Source: Candidatus Helarchaeota archaeon (GTDB lineage Archaea; Asgardarchaeota; Lokiarchaeia; Helarchaeales; HEL-GB-A). From it: 64,000 nucleotides of DNA. This document shows, in pieces, positions 54,051-63,465 of the stretch. Made by a program: the position numbers and the translations under genes. The stretch covers positions 27,769-91,768 of the forward strand of contig JABXJT010000010.1 of the NCBI GenBank assembly GCA_013375455.1, in the 5' to 3' direction. Positions within the stretch are counted from its first letter, which is position 1. Each line of letters starts with the position of its first letter. The notes beneath the pieces were generated by a model. It did no database searches, was not told the DNA's origin, and saw only the letters and a list, made by a program, of their open reading frames with translations.

Positions 54051-54139
54051 CTTAATTCCCTCTACTTTTTCTCTTACTTAATCATATCTATCGGAAATTT
54101 AATTAATGGTTTCTATCATATTGTCCAAAGAGTGATAGT

Positions 54140-55303
54140 ATGCGCGATGTAGCTATAATTGGAGTTGGAATGACGAAGTTTGGGAAGCTCCAAGATAAAA
54201 ATTTAATGGATCTCCTTTCTGAGTGTTCGTTAAAGGCAATTGAGGATTCAAATACGGCAGAATCCGACTTTGATGAGGTTTATGTTGCCTGTATGTGCGC
54301 TGAAACGCTGAATCATATGACCGGAGTCGCTAGTGCTTTAGTAGATCGGATTAATTTAATCCCTGCAGCAGCTGACCACGTCAAAAATGGACCTGCATCT
54401 GGAGGGTCTGCGATTAAGAATGCTTTTTATGCAATTGCCTCAGGCGCTCGTGATATAATTTTAGTTGCAGGGGCTGAGAAAATGACACACATCACCACCC
54501 CTGGATTTGTAACCTCAGCTGTGGCAACAATTACGCATCATACAGCTGAACGCATTCACGGAGTTTCACTTCCATCGTTTGCAGGGTTGCTCACACGTGC
54601 TTACATGGAAAAATATGATGTGCCTAAAGAATGGATCACGAGTATTGCCGTAAAAAACCACAAGAATGGTCTTCATAATCCTTATGCTCATTTTCAGAAA
54701 GAAATCACGCTTGAGAAAGCTCTATCATCTAGAATGATAGCCGATCCTTTACAACTCTATGATATTTGCCCAATTTCTGATGGAGGGGCGGCAATGGTCA
54801 TGTGTCCTGCCGAGATGGCGAAAAAGTTTTGCGATACACCCATCTTAGTTACTGGGGTAGGGCAAGCAACCGACACCCATATTATTTATGAACGGGAGGA
54901 TTTAACAGTTCTAAAAGCTTTGCAAATCTGCTCCAGACAAGCCTATGATATGGCTAAGAAAACCCCTGAAGATATGGATGTTGCAGAATTGCATGACGCT
55001 TTTGAGATTCTAGAAGTAGTTGAAAGTGAAGATATTGGATTCTTCAAGAAAGGTGAGGGTGCCAAAGCTGCTTATGACGGGCTCACAGAAATTGGTGGTA
55101 AAATTCCAATAAATCCATCAGGCGGTTTGAAAGCTCGAGGTCATCCGCTAGGGGCCACGGGAATTGCTCAGGTTATCGAGTTAGTTTGGCAATTACGTAA
55201 TGAAGCGGGAAAACGGCAGGTTAAAAACGCACAAACAGGAATAACATGCAACTTTGGAGGGTTTGGTAACAATATAGTAAGTATATTAGTGGAGAGGATG
55301 TGA
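54140..55303 (+). CDS. Thiolase-like protein with Pro in place of the nucleophilic Cys
   Basis: A 387-residue thiolase-fold protein, similar over its length to the 4088-5245 thiolase. The nucleophile loop reads 'VKNGPASGGSAIK': Pro85 stands where that thiolase has Cys85. The 'KARGHPLGATG' histidine loop remains, and the C-terminus has 'ITCNFGGFGNN' with the second Cys. Without the nucleophile an acyl-enzyme route is not possible, so it may be an aldolase or hydratase partner, as known for thiolase-fold aldolases that pair with DUF35 proteins, or a structural subunit. It overlaps a DUF35 gene, which precedes a methylmalonyl-CoA mutase gene. Confidence 0.85.
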   Translation: MRDVAIIGVGMTKFGKLQDKNLMDLLSECSLKAIEDSNTAESDFDEVYVACMCAETLNHMTGVASALVDRINLIPAAADHVKNGPASGGSAIKNAFYAIASGARDIILVAGAEKMTHITTPGFVTSAVATITHHTAERIHGVSLPSFAGLLTRAYMEKYDVPKEWITSIAVKNHKNGLHNPYAHFQKEITLEKALSSRMIADPLQLYDICPISDGGAAMVMCPAEMAKKFCDTPILVTGVGQATDTHIIYEREDLTVLKALQICSRQAYDMAKKTPEDMDVAELHDAFEILEVVESEDIGFFKKGEGAKAAYDGLTEIGGKIPINPSGGLKARGHPLGATGIAQVIELVWQLRNEAGKRQVKNAQTGITCNFGGFGNNIVSILVERM

Positions 55304-55308
55304 TAACC

Positions 55309-55659
55309 ATGGGTGAAACTGTAATTACTTGGAAGAAATGCAAGAAATGTGGGAAACTTCAACACTCTGACCATCTCCGATGCATTCAATGTAAAAATAC
55401 AACGTTCGACACCGTTGAATCCTCTGGTGATTGTAAACTTCTAACTTATACAATTTTATCTGCCCCGCCTGCCGAATACCGAGATAAAGATAAATATGTC
55501 CTTGGAGTTGTGGAATTCTCTAATGGAGTGAGGGCATTAGGGCAAATTGTGACTACTGAAAATCTTAAAGTAGGGATGAAATTAAAACCCATTTTGGGTA
55601 AATTAACAGATAATTTAGATGGAAATGAGATATCCGGGATTATGTATGAACCTCTTTAA
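55309..55659 (+). CDS. DUF35 zinc-ribbon/OB-fold protein
   Basis: A 116-residue protein with zinc ligands C11-x2-C14 and C25-x2-C28 and an OB-fold ('CKLLTYTILSAPPAEY', 'LGVVEFSNGVRALGQIV'). It is the partner of the thiolase-like protein, binding its CoA substrate. The ATG at 55309 has GGAGAGGA at a normal distance; a GTG at 55300 overlapping the thiolase stop is the alternative. Shorter than the DUF35 at 2596-3030. Confidence 0.9.
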   Translation: MGETVITWKKCKKCGKLQHSDHLRCIQCKNTTFDTVESSGDCKLLTYTILSAPPAEYRDKDKYVLGVVEFSNGVRALGQIVTTENLKVGMKLKPILGKLTDNLDGNEISGIMYEPL

Positions 55660-55683
55660 TCGAAATTCTTGAGATGATATGAG

Positions 55684-57360
55684 ATGTTTACAGAAGAAGA
55701 AATTAAAGAAATCGAGGCTAAAAGGAAAGAATGGGAAGAAAAGGTTTTAGCAAAATTCCTAAAACGGGGCGAATTAAAAGAAAAATTTGTAACTCCCTCG
55801 GGAATTCCCTTAAAACAAGTATATACTCCTGAAGATATTAAAAATTTTGATTATTTGGAAAATTTGGGATTTCCGGGCGATTATCCTTTCATACGCGGCG
55901 TTTATCCCACTATGTATCGAGGTCGCCTATGGACGATGCGCCAATATGCTGGATTCGCTGATGCCATCCAAACGAATGAGCGCTTCAAATATTTAATTTC
56001 CCAAGGTCAAAAGGGACTTTCGGTTGCTTTTGATTTACCCACGCAAATGGGTTACACTTCTGATAACCCTCTTGCCCAAGGTGAGGTTGGGAGGGTTGGA
56101 GTTACAGTAAATTCTTTGAAGGATTTTGAATTAGTCTTCAAAGATATTCCACTGGATAAAGTTTCCACGAGTATGACAATTAACGCGCCCACCACCGTCC
56201 TTTTAGCGATGTATATTGCGGTAGGTGAGAAACAAGGTGTTCCTCCTGAAAAATTGACGGGAACGGTACAAAACGATATTCTTAAAGAATATGTCGCTAG
56301 GGGTGCATATATCTATCCTCCTAAACCAGCCTTACGTTTGACCTCGGACGTGATTGAATATTGTTCAAAACATTTACCACGATTTAATACGATCAGCATC
56401 TGCGGATATCACATACGCGAGGCTGGCGCTAATGCCATTCAAGAAGTTGCTTTTACTTTGGCGGATGGCATTGCCTACATTGAAGAGGTGCTCAAACGCG
56501 GAATTGACATTGATGATTTTGCGCCTCGCCTCTCCTTCATGTTCTGCACTCATCGGCACTTCTTTGAAGAAGTCGCTAAATTGCGAGTGGCTCGAAGATT
56601 GTGGGCAAAAATTGTTCAAAACAGGTTTAAAGCGAAAAATCCCAACTCTCTGCGGTTACGTTTTCATACACAAACTATCGGCGGTGTTTTGACAGCACAA
56701 CAACCTGAAGTAAATATCATCAGAGTGGCCATCCAAGCTCTTGCTGCGGTGCTAGGTGGCACCCAATCTCTCCATACCTGTGGGGCGGATGAAGCCTTGG
56801 CTATTCCGACCGAAGATTCCGTCCGCCTTTCTTTACGAACCCAGCAAGTCCTTGCCCATGAAATGGGCGTTACTGATACTGTAGATCCATTCGGTGGCTC
56901 CTATTTCATTGAATACTTAACATCAAAGCTCGAAGAAGAAGTAATGAAATACATTAAAAAAATTGATGAAATGGGTGGAATGCCTATTGCAGTTGAGAAG
57001 GGCTACATCCAGAAAGAGATCGCAACCAATGCCTACCAAGACCAAAAAAAGGTTGAAAGTGGCGAGTTTAAAGTCATCGGCGTGAACATGCTCCAAATAG
57101 ATGAAGAATTGAAACTAAATCTCTTCCAGTTGGACAAAGATGTCGAAAAGAAAGCTCTTAAAAATCTTAATGAATTAAAAAAGAGCCGTGATGAAAGCCT
57201 CGTTAAAGCGAAATTGGAAGAATTGAGGAAAGTTGCTCAATCAGAGGAAAATATAATGCCAATAATGGTTGAAACCGTTAAGACATACGCCACCATCCAA
57301 GAGATTTGCGACGTGCTTCGGGATGTTTTCGGTGTTTATAAAGCTCCCTCGCCTTTCTAA
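55684..57360 (+). CDS. mcmA1: Methylmalonyl-CoA mutase large-subunit catalytic domain
   Basis: A 558-residue protein with 'YPTMYRGRLWTMRQYAGF', 'KGLSVAFDLPTQMGY', 'GTVQNDILKEYVAR', 'GYHIREAGANA', and 'VLGGTQSLHTC'. The Tyr of 'TMY', Gln of 'VQND' and Arg of 'VAR' that recognise methylmalonyl-CoA are present, favouring methylmalonyl-CoA over isobutyryl types. It catalyses the cobalamin-dependent exchange between methylmalonyl-CoA and succinyl-CoA; the B12-binding subunit must be elsewhere, as is usual in archaea. 'HTC' replaces the common 'HTN'. It lies 24 bases after DUF35. Confidence 0.93.
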   Translation: MFTEEEIKEIEAKRKEWEEKVLAKFLKRGELKEKFVTPSGIPLKQVYTPEDIKNFDYLENLGFPGDYPFIRGVYPTMYRGRLWTMRQYAGFADAIQTNERFKYLISQGQKGLSVAFDLPTQMGYTSDNPLAQGEVGRVGVTVNSLKDFELVFKDIPLDKVSTSMTINAPTTVLLAMYIAVGEKQGVPPEKLTGTVQNDILKEYVARGAYIYPPKPALRLTSDVIEYCSKHLPRFNTISICGYHIREAGANAIQEVAFTLADGIAYIEEVLKRGIDIDDFAPRLSFMFCTHRHFFEEVAKLRVARRLWAKIVQNRFKAKNPNSLRLRFHTQTIGGVLTAQQPEVNIIRVAIQALAAVLGGTQSLHTCGADEALAIPTEDSVRLSLRTQQVLAHEMGVTDTVDPFGGSYFIEYLTSKLEEEVMKYIKKIDEMGGMPIAVEKGYIQKEIATNAYQDQKKVESGEFKVIGVNMLQIDEELKLNLFQLDKDVEKKALKNLNELKKSRDESLVKAKLEELRKVAQSEENIMPIMVETVKTYATIQEICDVLRDVFGVYKAPSPF

Positions 57361-57362
57361 TA

Positions 57363-58094
57363 ATGAGATGCCACCTTCTAATGATAAACCATCAACTTCC
57401 TTTGGATGAATTAAATCCTGAACTTCAAACGTGGTTCCACCTCATTGACCAGGCGCGTCGCAACCCAGAGGGAGAATTAGTGCCTTCTTTTTTAGAAATA
57501 ATGCAGCAAATTAAGACTGAATTAGAGGTTTTTTTCAAGGGAAAATTGGAACCAAAGGATGTTAAGTCTGCACTCGTTGGAATTTCCATTATCTCATACT
57601 TAAACGAGAAATATGCTATCGAAAAGATAATGATGTTTGCCAAGGGGCGCTATCGCGTTTCATTACCACCCCCTCCCGAATTGATTTCCCAATTATCTGA
57701 AAAGCTATCGAATCATCTTGCTACCTCTGGACTGAATGAGAAAATTAAGATGATGGGAAAAACGATGTTATATGTTCTTCAGAAGGATTTTCAAACCGCA
57801 CGAGATGCTTGTGTTCCTCTAAACCAACACTTCAAAGAAAAATTAGCCAAATCTAGTCTCTCACTCTTAGAAGCAATTTGCTTCGCGTTGCTTCGGAATG
57901 ATATCATTCCCATTATTATCAAAAATTTAAATACGTATCAAGCAGAACACGCCCAACAACCACTTGCTATCTATTTTTCCATTCTAAAAAACGTGGTCAG
58001 CGAAATTCAGGCCAATCAGCATCGAAGAAAATCTGCTTTGGAAGGACTCAGGAATTTATTCGAAAATCTCTCTCAATTAGAAAAAAAAGAATAA
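57363..58094 (+). CDS. Helical protein of unknown function in mutase operon
   Basis: A 243-residue all-helical soluble protein, not recognised ('LIDQARRNPEGELVPSFLEI', 'MMGKTMLYVLQKDFQTARDA'). The ATG at 57363 is two bases after the mutase stop, so it is co-transcribed; an ATG at 57381 is an alternative start. It might be an accessory of the mutase, but no chaperone GTPase motifs are visible. Confidence 0.65.
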   Translation: MRCHLLMINHQLPLDELNPELQTWFHLIDQARRNPEGELVPSFLEIMQQIKTELEVFFKGKLEPKDVKSALVGISIISYLNEKYAIEKIMMFAKGRYRVSLPPPPELISQLSEKLSNHLATSGLNEKIKMMGKTMLYVLQKDFQTARDACVPLNQHFKEKLAKSSLSLLEAICFALLRNDIIPIIIKNLNTYQAEHAQQPLAIYFSILKNVVSEIQANQHRRKSALEGLRNLFENLSQLEKKE

Positions 58095-58100
58095 TAAAAT

Positions 58101-58829
58101 TTATTCTCCTTTCAATTGCTTCTCAGCGTGACGCAAGCAAAAGAAGAACAGTGGCAAGATCCATGCAACTAATGCAAAGAAGATGATCCATTCAAATAAT
58201 TTTTCCCACGCAGTTCCTATAAATAAATGATATCCTGCAAAACCGCCAATTATCAGAAGCCCATGAATTCCATAAGCGCCTAATATATAGTTCCATGGAC
58301 CTGGAACGAGCTTACGATCTGAAATCGTCAGTGCTATTCCCAAGAAAATCGCTCCAAAGGCAAATGAGCTAAAAAGAGCTACTGAAAATGGAAAATGTAA
58401 TCCATAGCTTCGGTCTTCACTGAAGATCCCGACGCAAACCATTGATACTGAGCCCATCATGTTCAAAAAGAAGGCCATGCCCATCAATCGATAACTCCAG
58501 CGATGCGGGGCAGGAAGATCATCTGGGCTGCGTGGGATGGGGACCATATATCTTTCCACGTAAAAATGAAACGGGATGAGTATTATGCCAGTACAGATAA
58601 GCGCAGAATCTAAAAGAAAGGGTGCTGGTGTGTGGTTAAAAGATCCCAAATCTGAAATCCAGTTATCGATGATATTATACGGTCCATTTAACATTGCAAC
58701 AATAATTGCACTCCCCATTAATCCAAAAAAAAGGACGAGTCCCAAGTAGCCACCATACTTTATTGTCTTAGGCGATGTCACTTTATTATAAATTTTCTCA
58801 ACCCAATTTTCTGATTTTTTCTTCTCCAT
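58101..58829 (-). CDS. DUF998-type six-helix membrane protein
   Basis: A 242-residue membrane protein with six hydrophobic segments and 'NIIDNWISDLGSFNHTPAP', the conserved extracellular loop of DUF998. It is clearly paralogous to the protein at 59004-59789: shared 'KTIKYGGYLGL' versus 'RTVRMSGYLVL', 'PHRWSYRLMG' versus 'PHRWSYRLTG', and 'ISDRKLVPGP' versus 'ISDRKIVPSP'. Function unknown. It is convergent with the helical gene (6 bases). Confidence 0.8.
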   Translation of the reverse strand: MEKKKSENWVEKIYNKVTSPKTIKYGGYLGLVLFFGLMGSAIIVAMLNGPYNIIDNWISDLGSFNHTPAPFLLDSALICTGIILIPFHFYVERYMVPIPRSPDDLPAPHRWSYRLMGMAFFLNMMGSVSMVCVGIFSEDRSYGLHFPFSVALFSSFAFGAIFLGIALTISDRKLVPGPWNYILGAYGIHGLLIIGGFAGYHLFIGTAWEKLFEWIIFFALVAWILPLFFFCLRHAEKQLKGE

Positions 58830-58846
58830 AATAAATCTCTCCTAGT

Positions 58847-58966
58847 CTATTTTTTATAATGCAATTGTTTCCTTGCATATCTCAATGTAAAGAGAAAAAG
58901 TGGAACAACAAAAGCCAGGATTGCCCATAATGTTCCCCACTCGCGAAGCGCATTGCCCTCGATCAT
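58847..58966 (-). pseudogene. Third DUF998 copy: C-terminal fragment or tiny membrane protein
   Basis: Between the two DUF998 genes a 39-codon frame encodes 'EWGTLWAILAFVVPLFLFTL' and an 'RYARKQ' basic end, matching the last helix of its neighbours ('EWSLLWAIMGWIIPLAFFVL', 'WILPLFFFCLRH'). It has its own ATG and an AGAGGA-like site, so it could be expressed, but it lacks the other five helices and is best explained as the remnant of a third tandem copy. Confidence 0.65.
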
Positions 58967-59003
58967 ACCGTGATTCCTCTACCATTTTATATTCTCCGCG
59001 TAT

Positions 59004-59789
59004 TCAAACTTCCCCGCGTTCAAGTCTGTGAGTGTGCCTTAATACAAAGAAGGCCAACGGGATAATCCATCCCATTATAGCCCACAGTAACGACCATTCG
59101 AGTAGTGGACCTGTTACCCATGGACGGCTTGGAATGCCAGTGAGATTTAAAATTGCCACGGTAAATGGAATATATACTGCATAGGTACCTAAAATGTAAC
59201 AGAACGGGCTGGGGACAATTTTTCGGTCTGAAATCATTAATGCCAGCCCCATAAAAATTGCCGCAAAAGCGAAGCCACCAAATGCTCCTGCAGAGCAGAT
59301 CTCGTGCATCGGTACTCCGTTCAGCGTGGATCTGTCGCCAGACCAGATTCCAACCCCGATATACATGAAACTACCTATCATGGCGAAGAAAAAGCCAGCA
59401 CCCGTTAGCCGGTAACTCCAGCGATGTGGTGGGAGCGCATTCTTCACAAAATCCTCAGGTGATTTCGGAATTGGAGCTAGGTGTTTCTCAACATACAAAT
59501 TAAATGGAATGGTTAATGTTCCAGCAAAAATACAAGCAAGATCATAAAGAATGGGCGCCGGAGTATCTTCACTGCAACCGAGGTCACTAATCCAATTATC
59601 AAATACATTATATCCGTCCGGATCTAAAGCTGCCGCGACTATTACTCCAATAATGAGCAAGCCGATGTAAAGGGCTAAAACGAGATACCCACTCATTCTG
59701 ACAGTTCGAGGTGCTGTCACTGCATTATATAACCGTTCTGCCCAATTACCTTTAGATTCTGACTCTAATTTGGGTTTTTCCATTCTCAT
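59004..59789 (-). CDS. DUF998-type six-helix membrane protein
   Basis: A 261-residue paralogue of the 58101-58829 protein with the loop 'NVFDNWISDLGCSEDTPAP'. Six membrane helices are visible. Tandem copies of this family suggest duplication in place. Function unknown. Confidence 0.8.
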   Translation of the reverse strand: MRMEKPKLESESKGNWAERLYNAVTAPRTVRMSGYLVLALYIGLLIIGVIVAAALDPDGYNVFDNWISDLGCSEDTPAPILYDLACIFAGTLTIPFNLYVEKHLAPIPKSPEDFVKNALPPHRWSYRLTGAGFFFAMIGSFMYIGVGIWSGDRSTLNGVPMHEICSAGAFGGFAFAAIFMGLALMISDRKIVPSPFCYILGTYAVYIPFTVAILNLTGIPSRPWVTGPLLEWSLLWAIMGWIIPLAFFVLRHTHRLERGEV

Positions 59790-59898
59790 CTTCCTCTGTC
59801 GTGCTTTTTGATCAAAATTTTAGTATGTATTATTTCTTGACTTCATAAACCTTATGTCATTGATCCGAATTTATATGTAAAGTAGTGTCAGTGATATT

Positions 59899-61413
59899 AT
59901 GGCTAAAATTCGATGGCTACATGCTCACCATTTTGAAAAACTTGTAATCATCGCCAATGCTGTAAATTTTATCTTACCTTTAGCTTGGGTGGGCATATTT
60001 AATTGGATTGTGTATTCACCCCATGATTCATTAATGAGTTTCGTGCTGTTAGGACTTGCCTCGGTTATCTTTGCCTTTTCTTTTTATCTTGATTATAGCC
60101 AAAAAAATATGCTCTTTAATCTAGGTCTTTTAATCGCCCTTCTTCCCCTCCACCTATTCGTTGGAATTTTTACATACTACCACATTGCTCTAGCCATCTT
60201 TAATATCATCGCAATCTATGTCATGATGAAAAATAAAGGGAAGAGAAAAATATTACCACGCTTTAAATCCAAATTTGGAAAAATTGGGTTAGTTATTCTA
60301 ATAATGACTCTACTCGTCCCCGTTGGATTTTACTTTTTGCTACCGTTCGCCCCCATTAGGGCGGTGGTGCCGGATAACAGCGCGACAAACCTCGAAATTA
60401 ATTGGACCTGGAGTGAAAATTGGACCTTAACACAAGAAGAATTGGACGCTCTGGAGTATTGTAATAATCTTTCAAATATCAACGTCTCGGTAACTATTGC
60501 GCTCCCTGAAGATTATATGATGGATAGATTTAATTCAATCGTAATTAACGAAACGGAGAAACTAAATAATAAGAGTATCAGTGTTGACTTCATGCCATTA
60601 CTTCCGGAAGCAGAGTACGGTAGAGATGGGCTATATATCAATGATATAACCATTGATGATTACATGCAAACCATACAAATTTACGATGACTGGATTAGCA
60701 ATAATTCTTTAGACTCACTCTTTCGGGCCTCAATAATGGACACCGAATTGTATTGGGAACGAAGAACTGAATTAATCTTTGAGTGGTGGGATTATCAAAC
60801 ACATTATAGTGGAACTGAAAAATTGATATCCGCTGTAAACACAATGAAAGATATCGGCAATGGATCTCATCCGGTCATCTGCGCCACCTTCGGAATGCAT
60901 TTGGACGATTTTATAGATTTTGATGATGCCCAATTACAGCTTTCTAAACTGTCTGTTTTTCCACCCTGGAACTGGGATAAGGTCGGGGTTATGATGTACG
61001 AAGTCGGACCGGGGTCTGAATTCTCTATTTGGAGTTCCTGCAACGCGATCTCGTATTTTTTCGGCGATGCAGGAGTCCCATACATTATCTCGATGGATGA
61101 GACGTATGATCGGATCCTGACAAAACTAAAAATCATAAAAAATAAAGGTTTCACGTATTGTGGTTGTTGGGCGCTGTCTGACTTCCTTTACACCAAGAAT
61201 TTTACCACCAACGAAAAGATCGCGCCTCGTTATACAGCTGCTCAATTTCGCGCCCTACACGATGCCATAAATAATCACAGTGGTGAGGTCGAGGTTTATT
61301 ACCAGACTTTTGACTTTACCGCTATGCATTTTCTGCTACAATTTCTCGATATTTGGCTGTTTAATCGATTTATCTATGATGCGAACTGGCCAAAGATTGG
61401 GAACCCATTATGA
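59899..61413 (+). CDS. Membrane protein with large extracytoplasmic domain
   Basis: A 504-residue protein. About five membrane helices occupy residues 1-150 ('NFILPLAWVGIFNWIVY', 'IGLVILIMTLLVPVGFYFLL'). The remaining 350 residues are outside the cytosol and alternate strands and helices ('HPVICATFGMHLDDFIDF', 'VGVMMYEVGPGSEFSIWSS', 'GFTYCGCWALSDFLY'), which resembles a TIM-barrel-like enzyme domain. I do not recognise the family. Confidence 0.7.
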   Translation: MAKIRWLHAHHFEKLVIIANAVNFILPLAWVGIFNWIVYSPHDSLMSFVLLGLASVIFAFSFYLDYSQKNMLFNLGLLIALLPLHLFVGIFTYYHIALAIFNIIAIYVMMKNKGKRKILPRFKSKFGKIGLVILIMTLLVPVGFYFLLPFAPIRAVVPDNSATNLEINWTWSENWTLTQEELDALEYCNNLSNINVSVTIALPEDYMMDRFNSIVINETEKLNNKSISVDFMPLLPEAEYGRDGLYINDITIDDYMQTIQIYDDWISNNSLDSLFRASIMDTELYWERRTELIFEWWDYQTHYSGTEKLISAVNTMKDIGNGSHPVICATFGMHLDDFIDFDDAQLQLSKLSVFPPWNWDKVGVMMYEVGPGSEFSIWSSCNAISYFFGDAGVPYIISMDETYDRILTKLKIIKNKGFTYCGCWALSDFLYTKNFTTNEKIAPRYTAAQFRALHDAINNHSGEVEVYYQTFDFTAMHFLLQFLDIWLFNRFIYDANWPKIGNPL

Positions 61414-61462
61414 AATTCGACCGTCTATCATTTTTTTATTCGATAAGTTCCACTGTTATTTT

Positions 61463-62293
61463 ATGAAGGAATTTATACTCGGCTTAATCCAGATGCGATT
61501 CATTAACGCCAAAACTTCAGAAGATAAAGAGCAAAATTTAAAGAAGGCTTACAATTTAATTGAAGTCGCTCATAAATCAGAAGTGGATCTTATTTGTTTG
61601 CCCGAATTTTTTTCCGTGGGGACTTGGTTATCCGTAGGTAAACCAAGAATCCTTGTTGAACCTTTCAAAGGACCCACCAATTTGGCACTCGCGAAGCTTG
61701 CCGAAGAGTATCATCTGTATATTTGTGGAGGCTCATTCCCTACTTTGCACGATGGAAACATCTACAATATGGGTGCATTCATCACCCCCCAAAAAATTGC
61801 TGGGGCTTATGTTAGGACCTATGATCGTCCAGAATATTATTGTCTGGGCTCAACTTTTCCCGTGTTTAAAACGAATTTTGCTAAAATTGGTATAATCATT
61901 TGTGGTGATATCTTCGTTCCCGAAATTAGTCGCGGCTTTAGTCAAAAAGGGATTGATATCATTCTGAATCCTACAATGAATGCCGTGATGTATTATGACA
62001 GGTTTATGGCAGCAGCACGGTCCCGCGCTTATGAAAACTTTCTGTTCGTTGCGCAAACTGATCCTATTGGGCACCATCCTGCCTGGGGGGAAATGCACGG
62101 GGGGAGTACAGTCTTCAATCCGGAAGGCCTTGTTGTTGAGCAAGCTCCCTTGAATGAGGAAATGGTCCTTATTGCCAAAATAGACCCGAAGTTGGAGATC
62201 ATGAAAGTGGACTGGAATAAGGGTCGCGAATTCTACCGCGTGGCTTTACAGTCCGTAATCTCCAATTTAGAATTTATAGAAATTAATTGTTAA
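61463..62293 (+). CDS. Nitrilase-superfamily protein with Lys-to-Arg change
   Basis: A 276-residue carbon-nitrogen hydrolase fold: Glu48 in 'ICLPEFF', Cys147 in 'IGIIICGDIFVPE', and a 'TVFNPEGLV' strand. The catalytic Lys of the family's Y-R-K segment is Arg118 in 'GAYVRTYDRPE', so the hydrolysis of amides or nitriles may be weak or altered. ATG at 61463 is chosen; an upstream in-frame extension to 61280 overlaps the preceding gene and has no family similarity. Confidence 0.85.
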   Translation: MKEFILGLIQMRFINAKTSEDKEQNLKKAYNLIEVAHKSEVDLICLPEFFSVGTWLSVGKPRILVEPFKGPTNLALAKLAEEYHLYICGGSFPTLHDGNIYNMGAFITPQKIAGAYVRTYDRPEYYCLGSTFPVFKTNFAKIGIIICGDIFVPEISRGFSQKGIDIILNPTMNAVMYYDRFMAAARSRAYENFLFVAQTDPIGHHPAWGEMHGGSTVFNPEGLVVEQAPLNEEMVLIAKIDPKLEIMKVDWNKGREFYRVALQSVISNLEFIEINC

Positions 62294-62367
62294 ATCAAAT
62301 TCAAACTCATTGGTAAATGAGTCAATAAGAAAAATAGAATTAGAAATTAATAGTTGACATTTAAAAT

Positions 62368-62745
62368 TTAAGAAAACAATTCAAGGATTATGGCTGCGGT
62401 TCCAAAAAAGTCTAAATTATTTAATTCCTCTATTTCTTTGGTACTTCCCTGCAAATATAAAACTGGGCGGTCTTCTCTATCTACTATCTGCCTCTTTTCC
62501 TTTAAAAACTCGTATATGAGCTCGCCATTAGTAAAGAAGATTTTATTATCCTTTTGATATCCTTGTTCTTCACCTTCATTCCATGTAATGACGCCATCTT
62601 CTCTGAGTATGAGAAGAGGGTAGCCCTCTTTATCCTTAGCCACATTTCCATCTAAATATCCCCATAATTTTTTCTTTTTGTTCAAATATCGCTTTCCATC
62701 TATAAATCCTTCTGTTTTTTTCTTTTGATTTAAACGTTCGATCAT
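62368..62745 (-). CDS. Small beta-repeat protein
   Basis: A protein of about 125 residues built from short beta-hairpins ('GFIDGKRYLNKKKKLWGYLD', 'GYPLLILREDGVITW', 'REDRPVLYLQG'), recalling small beta-flower or MORN-like folds in the cytosol. No function is recognised. ATG at 62745 follows GAGGTTAGTGGA; a longer start at 62793 is less likely. Confidence 0.6.
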   Translation of the reverse strand: MIERLNQKKKTEGFIDGKRYLNKKKKLWGYLDGNVAKDKEGYPLLILREDGVITWNEGEEQGYQKDNKIFFTNGELIYEFLKEKRQIVDREDRPVLYLQGSTKEIEELNNLDFFGTAAIILELFS

Positions 62746-62847
62746 TCCACTAACCTCTATGGATATAAATTCACAGTGAATAGAGCATACCATATATAAT
62801 AGATAAAGTTTTTCTTGCCAATTATTTAGAAAGACTTTCAGAAAAAA

Positions 62848-63363
62848 TTAACCAAAATACCGATAGCTATCTCTATCGAAGCCATCTACCCGTTCAATAT
62901 GCCACCCTTTTTGGGGATCATAGTTAGGGGGCGCATAAATTAAATGCAAATTAGGAAAGAAAGCCCCAATTCCCTTTACTGCAAGAACCACGGCTGGATG
63001 CTTTGGCATGTCCTTGAATACTTTTTTGCTGATTTCAAGCGTGATCCGACGACATTGCCCTTCATTTAAAAATCCTAACGAATGGAGGTATTCATGCAGC
63101 AGAATATGATAGACGTATGCCAATACAATCTCATCAGGCTGCTCTTCAAGCAAAATATGGAGTGGATCGACATTCATCAGGATCATCGTTCCTCCACTGA
63201 AGAACATTCCACCAATGAAACTACCATGATACACGCCCATGGAAACGAGCCCGAGGCTCAACCCTGCGCGATGACGCCCTATCTCATTGTCAACATCGCG
63301 TTTGACACGCTCGAACGTTTCCGCGAGTTCTCTTCTCAATTCTTGCATGTTCATAATACTCAC
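62848..63363 (-). CDS. Small zincin metallopeptidase-like protein
   Basis: A 171-residue protein with 'YHILLHEYLHSLGFLNE', an H90-E91-x2-H94 zinc site followed by a possible third ligand Glu101. It has no signal peptide. The minimal domain may cleave small substrates or be a regulatory protease. Substrate unknown. Confidence 0.75.
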   Translation of the reverse strand: MSIMNMQELRRELAETFERVKRDVDNEIGRHRAGLSLGLVSMGVYHGSFIGGMFFSGGTMILMNVDPLHILLEEQPDEIVLAYVYHILLHEYLHSLGFLNEGQCRRITLEISKKVFKDMPKHPAVVLAVKGIGAFFPNLHLIYAPPNYDPQKGWHIERVDGFDRDSYRYFG

Positions 63364-63465
63364 TATTCGAATCTGAACAACATATAAAAAGGTTATAGCA
63401 ATTCAAGATAAGTTAGTTTTATTAGATAGAACCTATCTTGTTAATCTAAAAACTGAGGCATTACA

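Noticed and set aside
61280..61462. In-frame N-terminal extension of the nitrilase-like protein
   Set aside because: It overlaps the preceding gene, is not similar to the family, and the ATG at 61463 starts the conserved fold.
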